In this document: in pieces, positions 45,488-55,434 of the stretch
Numbering within the stretch: position 1 is the first letter of the stretch
Layout of the letters: each line of letters opens with the position of its first letter
Assembly: GCA_965228265.1 (NCBI GenBank)
Contig: OZ245804.1
Location: 2,232,001-2,296,000 of the forward strand
Origin: GCA-2732755 sp965228265
GTDB lineage: Bacteria > Planctomycetota > Phycisphaerae > Phycisphaerales > UBA1924
DNA: 64,000 bases
Direction of reading: 5' to 3'
Notes under the pieces: model-generated
Database searches by the model: none
What the model saw: only the letters and a program-made list of their open reading frames with translations
Told to the model about the DNA's origin: nothing
Program-made: the position numbers and the translations under genes

Positions 45488-46516
45488 ATGGGCTCGTTCC
45501 TTGCCAACCTGAGAACCGCAGCCGGGCAAGCCGCCCGGGGAGCCGGGATGCCAAAGCGCCCCGGCTCCGATGCGCAGATTCTCCGGCGACTGCCGGGCGG
45601 TCGCGCACTCGTGCGCCTCGGGACCGGCGAGGAACGCACCCTCCGGTATTTCTTTATCCTCGGCTTCGGCAAATCGGGCACCAACTGGGTCGGCAGCCTC
45701 TTCAACCTGCACCACAACGTGCAGAGCGAAGGCGAATTCAACCTGCACGGCTTCGACGAGGCCCTCGCGCGATTTACAAGCGAGGGCGGCGGGAGGCTCG
45801 GCGGCGTCGAGCCCTACCGGGCCATCGCAGAGGACGGGGTCAGGCGTCTCTACGAGCGTGTGCTGACCGCCATGCTCGACCAGAAGCCGCAGGCCACGCA
45901 CCTCGGCGACCGCACACCGAGGCCCTTGCAACAGATCCTGCCCGGCGCACCGATCATCTGGGTCACCCGCGACCCGCGCGATGTGATCGTGAGCTACACC
46001 TATCACTACCTGCGGCTGAATCCCGCAGCGGGTGAGGTCGTCTGGCCAGACCGGGTGCGCGAGTTGTTCGCTCCCTTTGCAGCGCAGTACAACGCGAACC
46101 CGCCCGAGTCCTGCTTCGATACCGCGAGCGCCTTGCTCCGCGAAGAGAAATGGGTGGGCTTCGTTGCCAACCGCTGGGCCGTTCAGACCGAAGCCGACCT
46201 GGCGACGTACGAGCAACTCAAAGACTCGGAGCGGGTTCTCCGCGTGCGGTACGAGGACCTGCATCGTGATACCGAGTCCGGTCGGCGAGCGATGTATGAG
46301 CACATCGGTGTCGATCCCGAAGACGCCGAAGCAATCACGAGTCAATCGGGCACGGCACCCGGATTTCGGCGTGAGGATCCGACGAGTTTCTACCGCAAGG
46401 GAGCTGTAGGTGACTGGGCGAAATACGACACGCCCGTATTCAGAAAGAAGTTTGAGCAGCAGGCCGGCGAAGTCGCGAGAAAGGCCGGCTACGGAGATTG
46501 GATCATCGCGGCCTAG
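45488..46516 (+). CDS. Sulfotransferase family protein
   Basis: A 342-residue cytosolic protein with the PAPS-dependent sulfotransferase fold. The 5' phosphosulfate loop is GFGKSGTNWVGSLF near residue 58 and the 3' phosphate-binding segment is WVTRDPRDVIVSYTYHY. It lacks a signal or membrane segment. Such enzymes sulfate polysaccharides, lipids or small molecules; the substrate here is unknown. It lies between groES and groEL2 with 7 bases from groES. It has the host's GC-rich composition, so unlike the DUF4145 gene it is not recently acquired. Confidence 0.87.
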   Translation: MGSFLANLRTAAGQAARGAGMPKRPGSDAQILRRLPGGRALVRLGTGEERTLRYFFILGFGKSGTNWVGSLFNLHHNVQSEGEFNLHGFDEALARFTSEGGGRLGGVEPYRAIAEDGVRRLYERVLTAMLDQKPQATHLGDRTPRPLQQILPGAPIIWVTRDPRDVIVSYTYHYLRLNPAAGEVVWPDRVRELFAPFAAQYNANPPESCFDTASALLREEKWVGFVANRWAVQTEADLATYEQLKDSERVLRVRYEDLHRDTESGRRAMYEHIGVDPEDAEAITSQSGTAPGFRREDPTSFYRKGAVGDWAKYDTPVFRKKFEQQAGEVARKAGYGDWIIAA

Positions 46517-46576
46517 CCGCAGTGCATGTACATACCCGACGGCAGCAAAGTCGTCGTTGACGAAACGGAGCAGACA

Positions 46577-48190
<1,614 letters not shown>

Positions 48191-48205
48191 GAGATCACCG
48201 TTTCG

Positions 48206-48241
48206 CAACGCCCGCGTGGAAGCTCGGGCGTTGTCTTGTTT
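48206..48241 (+). terminator. Factor-independent terminator after groEL2
   Basis: CAACGCCCG (48206-48214) pairs perfectly with CGGGCGTTG (48225-48233) around a 10-base loop, followed by the T-rich TCTTGTTT. It lies 16 bases after the groEL2 stop, so it ends the chaperonin transcript before dnaJ. Confidence 0.85.
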
Positions 48242-48243
48242 CG

Positions 48244-48336
48244 CGGCATTGGGCACTAGGCATTAGGCACTAGTTGCCCTGAGTGGATGGGCGCATGCGT
48301 TCTCATCCGGTGCCTACTGCCTAATGCCTAGTGCCT
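48244..48336. repeat. Heptamer-repeat inverted structure upstream of dnaJ
   Basis: The left side is four contiguous heptamers of the form NGGCAYT (48244-48271). The right side is four heptamers of the form NNTGCCT (48309-48336), which is the reverse complement pattern. Arms 48252-48273 and 48314-48335 match at 21 of 22 positions as an inverted repeat around 40 bases. Between them is a GC-rich spacer. The right arm runs to 6 bases before the dnaJ ATG at 48343. No transposase is near. Confidence 0.8.
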
Positions 48337-48342
48337 GCATTT

Positions 48343-49485
48343 ATGCCCACCACCCGCGACTATTACGAAGTCCTCTCCGTCGAGCGCACCGCCGATGGTG
48401 ACGAGATCAAGCGGGCGTACCGGCGCCTGGCGATGAAGTACCACCCGGACCGCAACCCGGGGGACGCCGAGGCCGAGGCGTCTTTCAAAGAGTGCGCCGA
48501 GGCGTACGAGGTGCTCTCGGACCCGCAGAAGCGCCAGATCTACGACCAGTACGGGCACGAGGGCCTGCGTGGGCGAGGGGCCGCGGCTCACGACTTCACG
48601 CGCATGAACACCGAGGACATCTTCTCGATGTTCAACGACATCTTCGGCGGCGGCATGGGCCGAGGCCGGGGCGGTCGGCGCGTCGCGCGGGGCTACGACC
48701 TCGAGACCGAAGTCACGATCGATCTGAGCGATGTGCTCAACGGCGCCGAGCGCGACGTCGAGTTCAAGCGGCTCGACGTCTGCAACACCTGCACGGGCAC
48801 GGGCGCCAAGCCGGGCTCGACACCCGAGACCTGCCAGACCTGCGCCGGGCAGGGCAAGGTGCAACAGGCGGGCCTGGGCGGCATGTTCCGCATGGTCACC
48901 GCCTGCCCCGCGTGCCGGGGGCGTGGCACATTCATCAAAGACAAATGCGAGACCTGCAAGGGCAAGGGCCGTGTCTCCAAGAGCCGATCGCTCTCGGTGC
49001 GCATCCCCGCGGGCATCCAGGACGGCCAGGTTGTCCGTATCCAGGGCGAGGGCGAGCCGCCATCGCCTGAGCTCTCACCCTCGGGCGATGGCGTCCGGGG
49101 CGACCTGCACGTCGTCGTGCGGATCAAGGAGCACCAGCTCTTCGAGCGTGAAGGCGACCATCTCGTCTTCGAGATGCCCATCGGCTTCTCGCAGGCGGCG
49201 CTCGGCGCTGAGATCGAAGTCCCGACGCTCGAGGGCAAGCACAACCTCAAGATCCCCGCGGGCACCCAGCACGGCGAGCTCTTCCGCATCCGCGAGCAGG
49301 GCACGCCCAACCTCCGCACCGGGCGGCGGGGCGACCTCGTCGTCATCACCAAGATCGAGATCCCCAAGAAGCTCACCAAAGCGCAGCAGAAGCTCCTGCG
49401 CGACTTTGCCGCGACCGAAGACCGGAGCGTGCTCCCCGAATCGCACGGCTTCCTCGACAAAATCCGCGATATGCTCGGCGGGTAA
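48343..49485 (+). CDS. dnaJ: Chaperone protein DnaJ
   Basis: A 380-residue Hsp40 of class I. The J domain (1-70) contains the HPD motif in MKYHPDRNPGD. A Gly-rich region (RGRGGRRVARG), the four CxxCxGxG zinc repeats (CNTCTGTG, CQTCAGQG, CPACRGRG, CETCKGKG) and the C-terminal substrate-binding domains follow. I use ATG 48343; an in-frame GTG at 48331 lies inside the heptamer repeat. No ribosome-binding sequence is visible before either. It stimulates DnaK; dnaK is not in the window. Confidence 0.95.
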   Translation: MPTTRDYYEVLSVERTADGDEIKRAYRRLAMKYHPDRNPGDAEAEASFKECAEAYEVLSDPQKRQIYDQYGHEGLRGRGAAAHDFTRMNTEDIFSMFNDIFGGGMGRGRGGRRVARGYDLETEVTIDLSDVLNGAERDVEFKRLDVCNTCTGTGAKPGSTPETCQTCAGQGKVQQAGLGGMFRMVTACPACRGRGTFIKDKCETCKGKGRVSKSRSLSVRIPAGIQDGQVVRIQGEGEPPSPELSPSGDGVRGDLHVVVRIKEHQLFEREGDHLVFEMPIGFSQAALGAEIEVPTLEGKHNLKIPAGTQHGELFRIREQGTPNLRTGRRGDLVVITKIEIPKKLTKAQQKLLRDFAATEDRSVLPESHGFLDKIRDMLGG

Positions 49486-49494
49486 CACAGAGAT

Positions 49495-50073
49495 ATGACC
49501 ATGAACGAGAAGAACCACGACGAGCACAACGAACAGAACCAGGGCTGCTGCGGCGGCAAGTCCGACGACTGCTGCCAGCACGAGGGCGAAGCGAACGCCG
49601 AGCTCCAGATCGACGACCCGATCGCTGACCTCGAAGCCAAGCTCGCCGAGGCCGAGGCGCGGGCCCTGCGCACACTCGCGGACTTCCAGAACTTCCAGAA
49701 ACGGGCCGCCAACAACGAGGTTGAGGCCCGGCGACAGGGTGTCACGAGCATTATCTCGTCCCTGCTCCCGGTGATGGACAACTTCGATCTCGCGCTCGGG
49801 CAGGACGTCTCGAAGATGACCGCCGAGCAACTCCTCGGCGGCGTCGAGATGGTCCGCGCCGAGATGGAACGCGCACTCGCCCAGCAGGGCGTCACGATGA
49901 TCAAGCCCGAGAAGGGCGACGAGTTTGACCCCGCGATCCACGAAGCCGTCACCCGTCACCCCGACCCCGAAGTCGAACCGGGCAAGGTGATCGATTCGTT
50001 CCAGACGGGCTACAAGCTCGGCGACCGCGTCTTGCGCCCAGCCAAGGTTGTTGTTTCCGCAGAGCAGAGCTGA
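49495..50073 (+). CDS. grpE: DnaK nucleotide exchange factor GrpE
   Basis: A 192-residue protein of normal length. The long helix and head domain are clear: RTLADFQNFQKRAANNEVEA, MDNFDLAL, and the beta-wing DEFDPAIHEAV then GYKLGDRVLRPAKVVV. It releases ADP from DnaK. The N-terminal 30 residues are odd: they are rich in His, Asn, Glu and hold two Cys pairs (GCCGGKSDDCCQH), which could bind metal or sense redox. It starts 10 bases after dnaJ and its stop overlaps the acpS start. Confidence 0.92.
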   Translation: MTMNEKNHDEHNEQNQGCCGGKSDDCCQHEGEANAELQIDDPIADLEAKLAEAEARALRTLADFQNFQKRAANNEVEARRQGVTSIISSLLPVMDNFDLALGQDVSKMTAEQLLGGVEMVRAEMERALAQQGVTMIKPEKGDEFDPAIHEAVTRHPDPEVEPGKVIDSFQTGYKLGDRVLRPAKVVVSAEQS

Positions 50074-50465
50074 TGAGCCGCGTCATCGCTCACGGCGTGG
50101 ATCTCGTCGAAGTCGAACGCATCAAACGTTCTCTCGACGAGCACGGCGAGCGATTCGTCGAGCGCTGCTTCACCAAAGCCGAAGCCGACTACTGCCGGAG
50201 CGCCCGTCCGCCGCGTGATATCGAACGCTTCGCCGCGAGATTTGCCGCCAAGGAAGCCGCCCTGAAAGCCCTGTGCACGGGCTGGGCCGACGGCATCGCC
50301 TGGACCGATGTCGAAGTCGTACTCGCTCCAAGCGGCGCGCCCTCGGTGCGACTCGCCGGCAAAGCTGAGAAGCTTGCGCAAGAACTCGGCATCACGGAGA
50401 TGCTGATCTCGCTCTCGCACACATCGACCAACGCAATGGCTTCGGTGATCGCGGTCGGGGACTGA
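50073..50465 (+). CDS. acpS: Holo-[acyl-carrier-protein] synthase
   Basis: A 130-residue AcpS. It transfers phosphopantetheine from CoA to acyl carrier protein. The magnesium-binding Asp is in HGVDLVEVERI and the second acidic ligand is in RFAAKEAALKAL. The LSHTS segment near the C-terminus is normal. The ATG overlaps the grpE stop (TGATG), so its expression is tied to the chaperone operon, which is unusual but fits close packing. The 3' end converges on the next gene with only 3 bases between stops. Confidence 0.93.
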   Translation: MSRVIAHGVDLVEVERIKRSLDEHGERFVERCFTKAEADYCRSARPPRDIERFAARFAAKEAALKALCTGWADGIAWTDVEVVLAPSGAPSVRLAGKAEKLAQELGITEMLISLSHTSTNAMASVIAVGD

Positions 50466-50468
50466 TCC

Positions 50469-51416
50469 TCAGCCGCCCGTGGAGCTGTCGGCGAGCGAAG
50501 GCTTGAGCTCGTTCTCGTACCAGTCGAACCACTCGCGCTGGTCGTACCCCATCTCGGCCGTGGAGTGTCCCCAAGCCTCCGACGAGAGCGCGACCAGATC
50601 GCTGTGCACATCCGTGCGGTACGCCCACACGACAGCATCCATCACACGCAGCACCGTGCCACTAGACACGACACCGATTGTCGGCTGATACCCCACGGCG
50701 TTATTGGCGACGACCGGCGTCAGGTTCGCCACGAATGCCTGCTGCGTTCCGACGACGATCTGCGCGATGGCGCCCTTGCGCACGTTTCGGCGTCGCGGCT
50801 CGGCCTGCGCCTGGATGAGATAAGGAATCGCCTTCACAAGCCCGAACTGGCGCACAAGGCTGGCGGATGCCACTGCCGGATCGTCCTTGCCGCTCATGAG
50901 CCCGATCTCGAGCACCCGCTGAATCCGCTCCGAGGGCTCGTCCTCGCCGACTCGTTCAACAAGACGCCCGGCCGCCCAGGTGCGCATCCGCTTGTCCTCG
51001 TTGAAGACCGCGGCCCAGGCGATGGCCACATCCGCGTCGTCGGTTCCCTGCTCAACGAATAGCTCGACAAGATCTCGCTGCATCTCGAAGGGTTTGTCCT
51101 CGAACAACTCGAACATGAGGTCGTACAGGCGCGGATCATGCATGTGACGGGCCAGTTCGTCCCAGCCCTGCGCGTGCATCCGCGGATTGCGTGTGCGTTT
51201 GAAAAACTTGGCGTAGATCTGCCGGATTTCCTGCTCAGCCTCGGCAAGCGGACCCAGCGGCGGGAGATCCTCAGCCTGTTCAGGAGCCAACTCGTCGGTC
51301 TGTTCGGTGGGCGCGGCAGGTTCGATCTCGGGCTGGGGCTCTTCTTCGGTCTGGGCCCAGGCAATCGAAGCCGTCAGAATGAGCGTCAGGAGCACTGTCA
51401 GCCGAATCATGGACAT
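50469..51416 (-). CDS. Secreted HEAT-repeat-like protein of unknown function
   Basis: A 315-residue protein with a signal peptide (LTLILTASIAWA before QTE), then an acidic Pro-Glu rich linker of about 40 residues. The remaining 250 residues are alpha-helical and repeat-like (DPRLYDLMFELFEDKPFEMQ, MRTWAAGRLVERVGED, PAVASASLVRQFGLVKAI), fitting HEAT-type solenoid structure. I do not recognise a named family. It may be a periplasmic scaffold. A 69-base gap separates it from the SPOR lipoprotein gene upstream. Confidence 0.6.
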   Translation of the reverse strand: MSMIRLTVLLTLILTASIAWAQTEEEPQPEIEPAAPTEQTDELAPEQAEDLPPLGPLAEAEQEIRQIYAKFFKRTRNPRMHAQGWDELARHMHDPRLYDLMFELFEDKPFEMQRDLVELFVEQGTDDADVAIAWAAVFNEDKRMRTWAAGRLVERVGEDEPSERIQRVLEIGLMSGKDDPAVASASLVRQFGLVKAIPYLIQAQAEPRRRNVRKGAIAQIVVGTQQAFVANLTPVVANNAVGYQPTIGVVSSGTVLRVMDAVVWAYRTDVHSDLVALSSEAWGHSTAEMGYDQREWFDWYENELKPSLADSSTGG

Positions 51417-51485
51417 ACGGGGCCTCCGCTAGGGGACAGACTACCCCCGTGTGACGCCCGAAAGCCCGCTCGGTTCCAATTTGGC

Positions 51486-52247
51486 TCAGTTCGTGCGGAT
51501 GACCGCGGTATCACCTGAGAAACGCTGAGAAGCCCTCTGGGCCTCGGCCGAGTTCTCAAAGCGCCCGACACGCACCGCGTACAGGGGCTTGTTGTTGGCG
51601 ATCGTCAGTTCCACGCGCGGGATATCCAGTCCCGCGTTCTGGGCTGTGGGCGTGGTCGCCCGCACGCGCGATTGGGCGCGGGAGCGGGAGGAGAACGAAC
51701 CGAGCTGGACGGTGAACTGCCCCTTGTCGACGGCGGGAATCTCGGCGGGGCCTCGCAGCTCAGCAACCGTGCGCAGACGGCCCGCTCTCATGTTGTCTCC
51801 CGCGAACCCGAACTGCTGGGCCCCGTAATGGGCGGCCCAGCCCTTCATCGGGCCTGCCAGATCCTCTGAAGCGGACTGGAGCATCCTGGCGGCCTCAGAG
51901 TGCTTGTCCTCGTCGGCGTAAACCAGCCCGAGAGCGGCCTCGGCGCGGCCACGGATGTTCCGGTCTGGTGAACTCGTCAGCGGCTTGAGCCAGCTCTTGG
52001 CCTCGTCATTGCGACCCAGAGCGGCAAGCGACATACCCGCGATCAGACGCTCGCTGCCGTGAGCGGTCGTCGGGACCGCTTTCGCGGCCTCGTACGCCTC
52101 GTTGTAGGCTCCTGCCCTGTAGAGACTGATGTAGGTCGGGTTGCCAGCCGCGTGCAGAGGACGCGACGTGTGACACCCGCCCAGCACGAGGACCAGAAGG
52201 GCGATGACCGGAAAGGCTGCTGAGAAACGGGGTTGCATGGCTTTCAT
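51486..52247 (-). CDS. Lipoprotein with TPR-like region and SPOR domain
   Basis: I start at the ATG at 52247; a GTG at 52256 and an ATG at 52238 are alternatives. The product is about 253 residues with a lipoprotein signal ending LVLVLGGC. Residues about 40-150 are helical pairs of TPR type (YRAGAYNEAYEAAKAV, RGRAEAALGLVYADE). A C-terminal SPOR domain covers about the last 80 residues (FTVQLGSFSSRSRAQSR, LYAVRVGRFENSAEAQ). SPOR domains bind denuded peptidoglycan at the division site, so a cell-wall or division role is likely. The gene is divergent from the acyl-CoA ligase gene. Confidence 0.8.
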   Translation of the reverse strand: MKAMQPRFSAAFPVIALLVLVLGGCHTSRPLHAAGNPTYISLYRAGAYNEAYEAAKAVPTTAHGSERLIAGMSLAALGRNDEAKSWLKPLTSSPDRNIRGRAEAALGLVYADEDKHSEAARMLQSASEDLAGPMKGWAAHYGAQQFGFAGDNMRAGRLRTVAELRGPAEIPAVDKGQFTVQLGSFSSRSRAQSRVRATTPTAQNAGLDIPRVELTIANNKPLYAVRVGRFENSAEAQRASQRFSGDTAVIRTN

Positions 52248-52337
52248 GCTCTCCACATCGGATTCACCTCGAACGCGCCAACAATCTTCAGTCTATCGCA
52301 CCGTGCCGAGTCCGGCCGGGCGGCGTGGGGAGCCCTT

Positions 52338-53816
52338 ATGAGCGTGCATTGGCCGATCATCCGGTCGCTTCTCAGGAATGCCAGGAAGACCATGATGGTC
52401 GACGACCGCCGGTCCTACACCGGGGCTGAGATCCTCGTCGCCTCATTCCACGTCGCCTCCGAGATCGAACGCCGATGCAGCACCGACAAGGTCGGGCTCA
52501 TGCTCCCGACCAGTGCCGCCTTCCCCATCGCGGCCCTGGCAGGGTGGATGCTCGGGCGGACCGTCGTCCCCCTCAACTACCTCCTCAAGCCGGAGGAGCT
52601 CGATTACGTCATCGACCACTGCGGCACGGATTACGTCCTGACCGCCGGGCCACTGCTCGAAGCGGTCGGCCGAAAGCCGGTTGTGAAGAATCTGTCGCTG
52701 ATCGAGGACATCGATTTCAAATCCGTCCCCGAACTCCGCTGGCCGGCGCTCGCCGACGACGAAGACCTGGCAACCCTCATCTACACCAGCGGCACGACCG
52801 GCAAGCCCAAGGGTGTCATGCTGACACATGGCAACTTGGTCGCCAATATCCAGCAGGGCGCCCGGGGCATGCGGGCGACATCCAGAGAAGTCTTCCTGGG
52901 TGTGCTGCCCCAGTTCCATTGTTTCGGTGTGACACAGCTGACCCTGACGCCGTTGACGATCGGCGCGAAAGTGGTCTACACGGCAAGGTTCAACCCGGGC
53001 AAGATCTTCGCACTGGCGCGCGAGCACCAGGCGACGGTCTTCATCGGGATCCCCTCCATGTACGGCGCACTCGTCAACGCCAAGGGTGGGGGAGCCGAGG
53101 ACTTCGCCTCGATGCGGCTCATGGTCTCAGGCGCCGAGCCGTTGCCCGATGCGACGTTCGAGCGGTTCCGCGAGAAGTTCGGTATTGAGATCTGCGAGGG
53201 CTTTGGCATGACCGAGCTCTCGCCTGCGACGAATGTGAGTCTCCCCGATTCGCGTAAGCGTCACTCGGTGGGCAAGCCGCTGCCCTGCATGGAGCAGCGC
53301 ATCGTCGACCCGGCGACCGAGCAAGAGCTCCCGCCCAACCACGAGGGCGAGCTCCGCCTCCGCGGCCCCAACCTGATGGCCGGGTACTACCTCCGCAAGG
53401 AGGAGACACGCAAGACGATCGACGAGCAGGGCTACATGCGCACGGGCGACATCGCACGCATCGACGAAGAGGGCTTTCTCTTCATCACGGGGCGTCTAAA
53501 GGAGATGATCATCGTGGGCGGCGAGAACGTCTTCCCGCGCGAGGTGGAGGAGGTCCTGAACCAGCACCCCGCGGTCTGCGCTTCCGGGGTGATCGGTGTG
53601 CGCGACAAGGTCCGGGGCGAGGTCATCGTCGGGTTCGTTGAGCCCAAGGAAGGCCAGAGCGTGGAACCGGACGAGCTGCGGGTCTGGTGCCGGGAAAGGC
53701 TCGCCGGGTACAAATGCCCGCGAGAGATCCATGTCATCGAGGCGCTGCCCAGGAACCCTGTCGGCAAGATCCTCCGCAAGGATCTGAAGGGCCTGCTCCC
53801 TGCCGACGAGGGCTAG
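52338..53816 (+). CDS. AMP-dependent acyl-CoA synthetase/ligase
   Basis: I start at ATG 52338 with GGGGAG upstream, giving 492 residues. The ANL-superfamily motifs are complete: the P-loop YTSGTTGKPKG, EGFGMTELSP, MRTGDIARIDEEGFLFITGR, and the C-terminal lysine in PRNPVGKILRKDL. It forms an acyl-adenylate and transfers it to CoA. The substrate is probably a fatty acid or related carboxylate, which sequence alone cannot fix. It is followed 57 bases later by a transaldolase gene. An in-frame extension to 52233 overlaps the divergent SPOR gene and is not used. Confidence 0.9.
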   Translation: MSVHWPIIRSLLRNARKTMMVDDRRSYTGAEILVASFHVASEIERRCSTDKVGLMLPTSAAFPIAALAGWMLGRTVVPLNYLLKPEELDYVIDHCGTDYVLTAGPLLEAVGRKPVVKNLSLIEDIDFKSVPELRWPALADDEDLATLIYTSGTTGKPKGVMLTHGNLVANIQQGARGMRATSREVFLGVLPQFHCFGVTQLTLTPLTIGAKVVYTARFNPGKIFALAREHQATVFIGIPSMYGALVNAKGGGAEDFASMRLMVSGAEPLPDATFERFREKFGIEICEGFGMTELSPATNVSLPDSRKRHSVGKPLPCMEQRIVDPATEQELPPNHEGELRLRGPNLMAGYYLRKEETRKTIDEQGYMRTGDIARIDEEGFLFITGRLKEMIIVGGENVFPREVEEVLNQHPAVCASGVIGVRDKVRGEVIVGFVEPKEGQSVEPDELRVWCRERLAGYKCPREIHVIEALPRNPVGKILRKDLKGLLPADEG

Positions 53817-53873
53817 AGTCCGGCTCACCGGTCCGGACAGATAGAACCAGGAATCACGATCAGGAGAATCGCT

Positions 53874-54518
53874 GTGGAGCTGTACATCGACACCGCCAAC
53901 GTAGACGAGATCCGCGAGGCCAATGACCTGGGCGTGCTCGACGGCGTGACGACCAACCCCTCGCTCATCGCCAAGGAGGGCGTCGACTACAGCAAGCGTC
54001 TGGCGGAGATCTGCGAGGTGGTCTCGGGCCCGGTGTCTGCTGAGGTGATCGCGACCGAGCACGAGGCGATGGTGGCCGAGGGGCGTGAGCACGCCAAGAT
54101 CGCGGGCAACATCGTGGTGAAGCTGCCGAGCACGATCGACGGGCTCAAGGCGTGCAAGACGCTCAGCGACGAGGGCCTGCGCACGAACATGACGCTCTGC
54201 TTCCAGCCGATGCAGGCGATGCTTGTCGCCAAGGCGGGGGCGTTTCTTGTCAGCCCCTTCATCGGGCGTCTGGACGACATCAGCCAGGACGGCATGGACC
54301 TGATCGCGCAGATCCGCACGATCTACGACAACTACGGGTTCGACACAAAGATCCTGGCTGCGTCGATTCGACACCCCCTGCACATGGTCCAGTGTGCCCT
54401 GTCGGGTGCGGATGTGGCGACCGTGCCGATGAGCGTGATCCGTCAGCTCCTCAAGCACCCGCTGACGGACGTCGGTCTCAAGAAGTTCCTTGAGGACTAC
54501 AACAAAGCCTTTGGCTGA
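53874..54518 (+). CDS. Transaldolase (small TalC / fructose-6-phosphate aldolase type)
   Basis: The 214 residues match the short transaldolase subfamily (about 215), which acts on sedoheptulose-7-phosphate/glyceraldehyde-3-phosphate or on fructose-6-phosphate. The start is GTG with AGGAG 7 bases upstream. MELYIDTANVDEI, GVTTNPSLIAKEG, the Schiff-base lysine in NIVVKLPST and SPFIGRLDDI are diagnostic. It would work in the non-oxidative pentose phosphate pathway. Full transaldolase versus aldolase activity cannot be told with certainty. Confidence 0.92.
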   Translation: MELYIDTANVDEIREANDLGVLDGVTTNPSLIAKEGVDYSKRLAEICEVVSGPVSAEVIATEHEAMVAEGREHAKIAGNIVVKLPSTIDGLKACKTLSDEGLRTNMTLCFQPMQAMLVAKAGAFLVSPFIGRLDDISQDGMDLIAQIRTIYDNYGFDTKILAASIRHPLHMVQCALSGADVATVPMSVIRQLLKHPLTDVGLKKFLEDYNKAFG

Positions 54519-54537
54519 TCGGGTCGTTTGCTGAGCG

Positions 54538-55032
54538 CTAGCTGGCTTTGCCGACCTCGACGATCATCTCGATCTCGACCGGCGCGTTGAGGGGCAGGCT
54601 CGGGCAACCGACAGCGGCTCGGGCGTGTCGGCCCTCGTCGCCCAGGATCTGCACGAGCAGTTCGCTGGCGCCGTTGGCGACCTTGGGGTGCATCGTGTAG
54701 TCAGGGGTGCAGGCCACGAAGCATCCGATCCGGACGATCTGGGCGATGCCCTCGTCGGCTTCGATCCCGGCGAAGACGGCGGCCAGGCCGTTGAGGATGC
54801 ATCGCCGGGCGCAACGCTGGGCTTCTTCTTCGGTGACCTGGGTGGGGACGATTCCCTCGGCGATGAGCTTGCCATCGACAACGGGGATCTGCCCCGAGAC
54901 GTAGACCAATCCGCCCGTTCGGCGGGTGGGGATATAGGCAGCCACGGGCTTTGCGGGGGTGGGCAGGCTGAGGCCGAGCTCGGCGAGGACGGATTCGACC
55001 TGGGCCTTGGTGTGGATCTGGGGCTGTGGCAT
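54538..55032 (-). CDS. RidA-family (YjgF/YER057c) deaminase
   Basis: The 164 residues are slightly longer than core RidA (about 128), with an N-terminal extension of about 35. LVYVSGQIPVVDGKLIAEG, the helix AQRCARRCILNGLAAV and the substrate-binding arginine in RHARAAVGCPSLPLN are family hallmarks. RidA proteins hydrolyse reactive enamine or imine intermediates from PLP enzymes. The protein belongs to the YjgF superfamily with confidence, but its enzymatic activity is not proven. It converges on the transaldolase gene with 19 bases between stops. Confidence 0.9.
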   Translation of the reverse strand: MPQPQIHTKAQVESVLAELGLSLPTPAKPVAAYIPTRRTGGLVYVSGQIPVVDGKLIAEGIVPTQVTEEEAQRCARRCILNGLAAVFAGIEADEGIAQIVRIGCFVACTPDYTMHPKVANGASELLVQILGDEGRHARAAVGCPSLPLNAPVEIEMIVEVGKAS

Positions 55033-55434
55033 CGGGGGATATCCCTGGATTATGGGGTGTTGTCAGTCTGGGGGGTTGCGAGAAACTCGGGACTATCCTA
55101 AACTGTGCATGGAGTTGCAACCACCAGAGTGGCTGCAGCGGACAGTAGATCGCTCGCAGAACGTTCAGAGCGGGTGCAGGATTGGGGCTGATCGGACGAT
55201 TTTCGATGCCCTCATTGAGGCGGATTTCCGCCGATGATGACCAGTCAATTGGTCCCAGTTCTCCACCGACAACTCGAAAATCCCGCGTGAGGTGTTGCAG
55301 TGTTTGCATCGTCTCGCGGGCGCGGGTGTGACGGGCGTTGCTCGATCACTGTTCGAGAGGCTGAGCCATGTTTGGCAACAGCCGTGATTGTCGGGTTGCA
55401 GATGGACTGCAACCTCAGTTTGGAGTATTGGACA
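55033..55434 (+). promoter_or_regulatory. 402-base leader of the first prepilin-type gene
   Basis: This is the largest gene-free stretch in the window. It must hold divergent promoters for the RidA gene and the prepilin gene. The clearest element is a perfect inverted repeat, GGTTGCAG (55394-55401) with CTGCAACC (55407-55414), around 5 bases, ending 20 bases before the prepilin ATG at 55435. GTTGCA-like words recur in the leader, for example at about 55113. No tRNA, known riboswitch or convincing small ORF is seen. Confidence 0.5.

Noticed and set aside
48244..48336. CRISPR array or IS end for the heptamer structure
   Set aside because: There are no regularly spaced unique spacers, no transposase and no target-site duplication; the repeats are contiguous heptamers in two opposing blocks.
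54959..55237. Small 92-residue frame in the RidA upstream region
   Set aside because: It overlaps the RidA gene antisense and has no ribosome site or recognisable sequence.
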